In this document: positions 41,524 to 42,781 of the stretch, one piece after another
How positions within the stretch are numbered: the stretch's first letter is position 1
Layout of the letters: every line of letters starts with the position of its first letter
Assembly (NCBI GenBank): GCA_015228875.1
Contig: JADGCS010000028.1
Location: forward strand, 1-42,781
Length of the DNA: 42,781 nt
Source: Deltaproteobacteria bacterium
GTDB taxonomy: Bacteria; UBA10199; JADGCS01
Direction: 5' to 3'
Notes under the pieces: generated by a model
What the model saw: the letters and a program-made list of their open reading frames with translations, nothing else
What the model was told of the DNA's origin: nothing
Databases searched by the model: none
Position numbers and translations under genes: made by a program

Positions 41524-41859
41524 ACTCTCTTTGCCCACAAGCGTCTTCCATCACCCATCAACCATCAACCATGGACCCACAGTCCATAGCACTCGGCTCA
41601 GGGCCGTGGGCTATGGGTTGTAGGCTGCCTAACATCTGATGCCTGTTTTTTGTGAATTTGCAGAGTTGATGCAGCTCTTCGCGCCTGTTTTTGTAACTCA
41701 CAGCGTTTGAGAAAATTAAAAAAAATGTTTTTTTGCGTTGATTGGTCTTGACTTTGGCGACCGCAGTAGTATTGTGCCTCGCATAAGACAGGCGCGCAGA
41801 CACTTTATTTACAAGAGTTTGCGCTAATAATAAACAACCCACATCATACAGGAGACCCT
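41524..41859. other. 336-base gene-free stretch before the HU gene
   Basis: A hairpin with CCATAGC (41584-41590) and GCTATGG (41610-41616) could end the galU message, but no T tract follows. CATCAACC words repeat near 41550. TTGACT near 41748 may belong to the HU promoter. The -10 is unclear. No gene is seen. Confidence 0.45.
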
Positions 41860-42135
41860 ATGACAAAAGCAGAACTTATCGAGAGAGTTGCCACTGATAA
41901 CCAAGTATCAAAGGCATTGGCAGAAAAATTATTAAACAGTGTGACCGATCATATTTCAAAGTGTCTTAAAAAGAACGACAAGATCACTTTGACAGGTTTT
42001 GGTACTTTCTCGGTTTCAAAAAGAAAAGCCCGCACAGGTCGTAACCCACAGACGGGTGCCGAAATTAAAATTAAGGCAACAAGAGTTCCCAAGTTTAAAT
42101 CCGGCAAGTTGTTAAAAGACACAGTTGGCAGATAA
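41860..42135 (+). CDS. HU-family DNA-binding protein
   Basis: A 91-residue histone-like protein with the family signature GFGTFSVSKRKARTGRNPQT and the arm ending GAEIKIKA. It bends and wraps DNA as a dimer and shapes the nucleoid. AGGAGACC precedes the ATG. HU cannot be told from IHF alpha/beta with certainty, but the arm RNPQTG is HU-like. Repeat R6 follows 25 bases after the stop. Confidence 0.95.
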   Translation: MTKAELIERVATDNQVSKALAEKLLNSVTDHISKCLKKNDKITLTGFGTFSVSKRKARTGRNPQTGAEIKIKATRVPKFKSGKLLKDTVGR

Positions 42136-42160
42136 TCCAGCCTGCTTTGGTAATTTAAAT

Positions 42161-42248
42161 GTATTGGAATTTCAAAGTTGATTAAGCGCGGGCGCGGTCT
42201 TCGCATAATAGAAGAACCTAACCGCGTCAAAGTCAAGTTAGTCACTTG
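42161..42248 (+). repeat. 88-bp repeat family, copy R6
   Basis: GTATTGGAATTTCAAAGTTG to CAAGTTAGTCACTTG. The core AAGCGCGGGCGCGGTCTTCG has a GCG/CGC apex. It lies between the HU gene and a T-tailed hairpin. Confidence 0.87.
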
Positions 42249-42274
42249 AAAAAATCATTACTTGAATTTGTCAG

Positions 42275-42322
42275 AAGGCCCATTTTATAGGAGATTTAAA
42301 CCTGTAAAGTGGGCTTTTTTTT
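42275..42322 (+). terminator. Terminator/attenuator abutting a start codon
   Basis: AAGGCCCATTTTATAGG (42275-42291) pairs with CCTGTAAAGTGGGC (42301-42314) through about 14 pairs with G.U wobbles. Eight T follow, then ATG at 42323 directly. It could end the HU transcript or control the next gene. Confidence 0.72.
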
Positions 42323-42688
42323 ATGTCGTTTCCTGAAAAAAAAAATGACTTTCAGTGGGAAGAGGGCCAAGTGTTGGACAACAAAGACGTTGCCCCTGTG
42401 CACGAGGTGCGTTCAAAAGGGCTTCCCAAGCTGAGCAAGGCTGTGCATGCCGATCCTGTCAAAAGAAAAGAAGAGCGGGACAAGGCAATTTTAAATACGC
42501 AGTCCAGGGTTTACAGCTCGAAAACAAGAAAACAAAAGGATAACGACATCATCATCGAAGAAACCCACTCCGGTCTCTCCGCAAACATCGAAAAGGATGA
42601 CACCAAGAGGCTTATGGATAAGGGCCAGCGGATTAGGGGCTTGGATCGTTTTGGCCACAACATTAAAGACAAAGACAAGGAAAAATAA
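42323..42688 (+). CDS. Small charged hypothetical protein
   Basis: A 121-residue, Lys/Asp/Glu-rich protein without signal peptide or membrane segment; a disordered cytoplasmic protein is likely (e.g. KRKEERDKAI, DTKRLMDKGQRIRGLDRFGH). The ATG directly follows the T tract of a terminator hairpin, so it would lack a ribosome binding site on any message that escapes. GTG at 42371 with GAAGAGG six bases before it is a good alternative start, giving 105 residues. The gene lies between repeats R6 and R7. No family is known to me. Confidence 0.5.
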   Translation: MSFPEKKNDFQWEEGQVLDNKDVAPVHEVRSKGLPKLSKAVHADPVKRKEERDKAILNTQSRVYSSKTRKQKDNDIIIEETHSGLSANIEKDDTKRLMDKGQRIRGLDRFGHNIKDKDKEK

Positions 42689-42709
42689 AACATCAGTTCT
42701 GGAGTTCGT

Positions 42710-42781
42710 ACGTAGGAATTTCAAGGTTGATTGAGCGCGGCAACAATTTATGCACAAGAGAAGACTTTGGTCGCATGAAAG
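42710..42781 (+). repeat. 88-bp repeat family, copy R7 (cut by window end)
   Basis: TACGTAGGAATTTCAAGGTTG followed by ATTGAGCGCGG matches the family start. The middle differs (CAACAATTTATGCACAAGAG) and the window ends before the palindromic tail. Confidence 0.75.

Noticed and set aside
42161-42781. Repeats R6 and R7 flanking one small ORF as an integron cassette with attC sites
   Set aside because: The repeats lack the paired GTTRRRY/RYYYAAC core sites at both ends, other copies lie among core genes, and no integrase is present.

Overview
The window reads as chromosome from a mid-GC bacterium of the group formerly called Deltaproteobacteria (Myxococcota, Desulfobacterota, Bdellovibrionota or an uncultured relative). 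This placement is inference. It rests on an elongation factor G of the spirochaete/planctomycete/delta type, a monomeric NADP isocitrate dehydrogenase, a LexA box of the GAAC-N4-GTTC type that also resembles the Myxococcus motif, FHA-domain sigma-54 activators and sigma-54 promoters. No tRNA, rRNA or CRISPR array is visible.

Layout. Bases 1-1400 are an accessory patch: the 3' end of a group II intron inside an unknown gene, REP-like hairpins, and a decayed HTH/AbiEii toxin-antitoxin pair. Next come a diguanylate cyclase, an aldo/keto reductase, an ATPase with a nuclease-like tail, and BioY (1.4-5.7 kb). A minus-strand block (6.4-11.8 kb) holds isocitrate dehydrogenase, a secretion-type adaptor and a long low-complexity protein behind a sigma-54 promoter. 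LexA follows, with a small leader ORF that contains its operator. Then come a giant EF-hand/transglutaminase-like/TPR protein, HemN, a small membrane protein and EF-G (12-20.5 kb). A ferredoxin, the radical SAM protein AmrS, a helical-repeat protein behind another sigma-54 promoter, an FHA-FHA sigma-54 activator overlapping hemE, rpmG, trxA and folA fill 20.9-28.8 kb. From 28.9 to 35.6 kb there are an unknown protein, a lytic transglycosylase, an orphan M1-aminopeptidase N-terminal domain and a SNF2 helicase.

The most unusual gene cluster is 36.1-39.1 kb. A strong sigma-54 promoter drives two acidic helical proteins, each paired with a TPR protein of the LcrH/SycD type. That is the layout of type III secretion translocators or filament proteins with class II chaperones, but no secretion apparatus gene is visible. 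A CysZ-like membrane protein, a lipoprotein, GalU, an HU protein and a short charged protein end the window.

Two non-coding themes run through it. First, an 88-bp structured repeat occurs seven times, always in the same orientation and only between genes. Second, long intergenic inverted repeats of 100-180 bp are frequent; two of them share a nearly identical 49-nt loop while their stems differ yet stay complementary. Three sigma-54 promoters (11.8, 22.8 and 36.1 kb) suggest a small regulon, perhaps run by the FHA activator at 24.8 kb.
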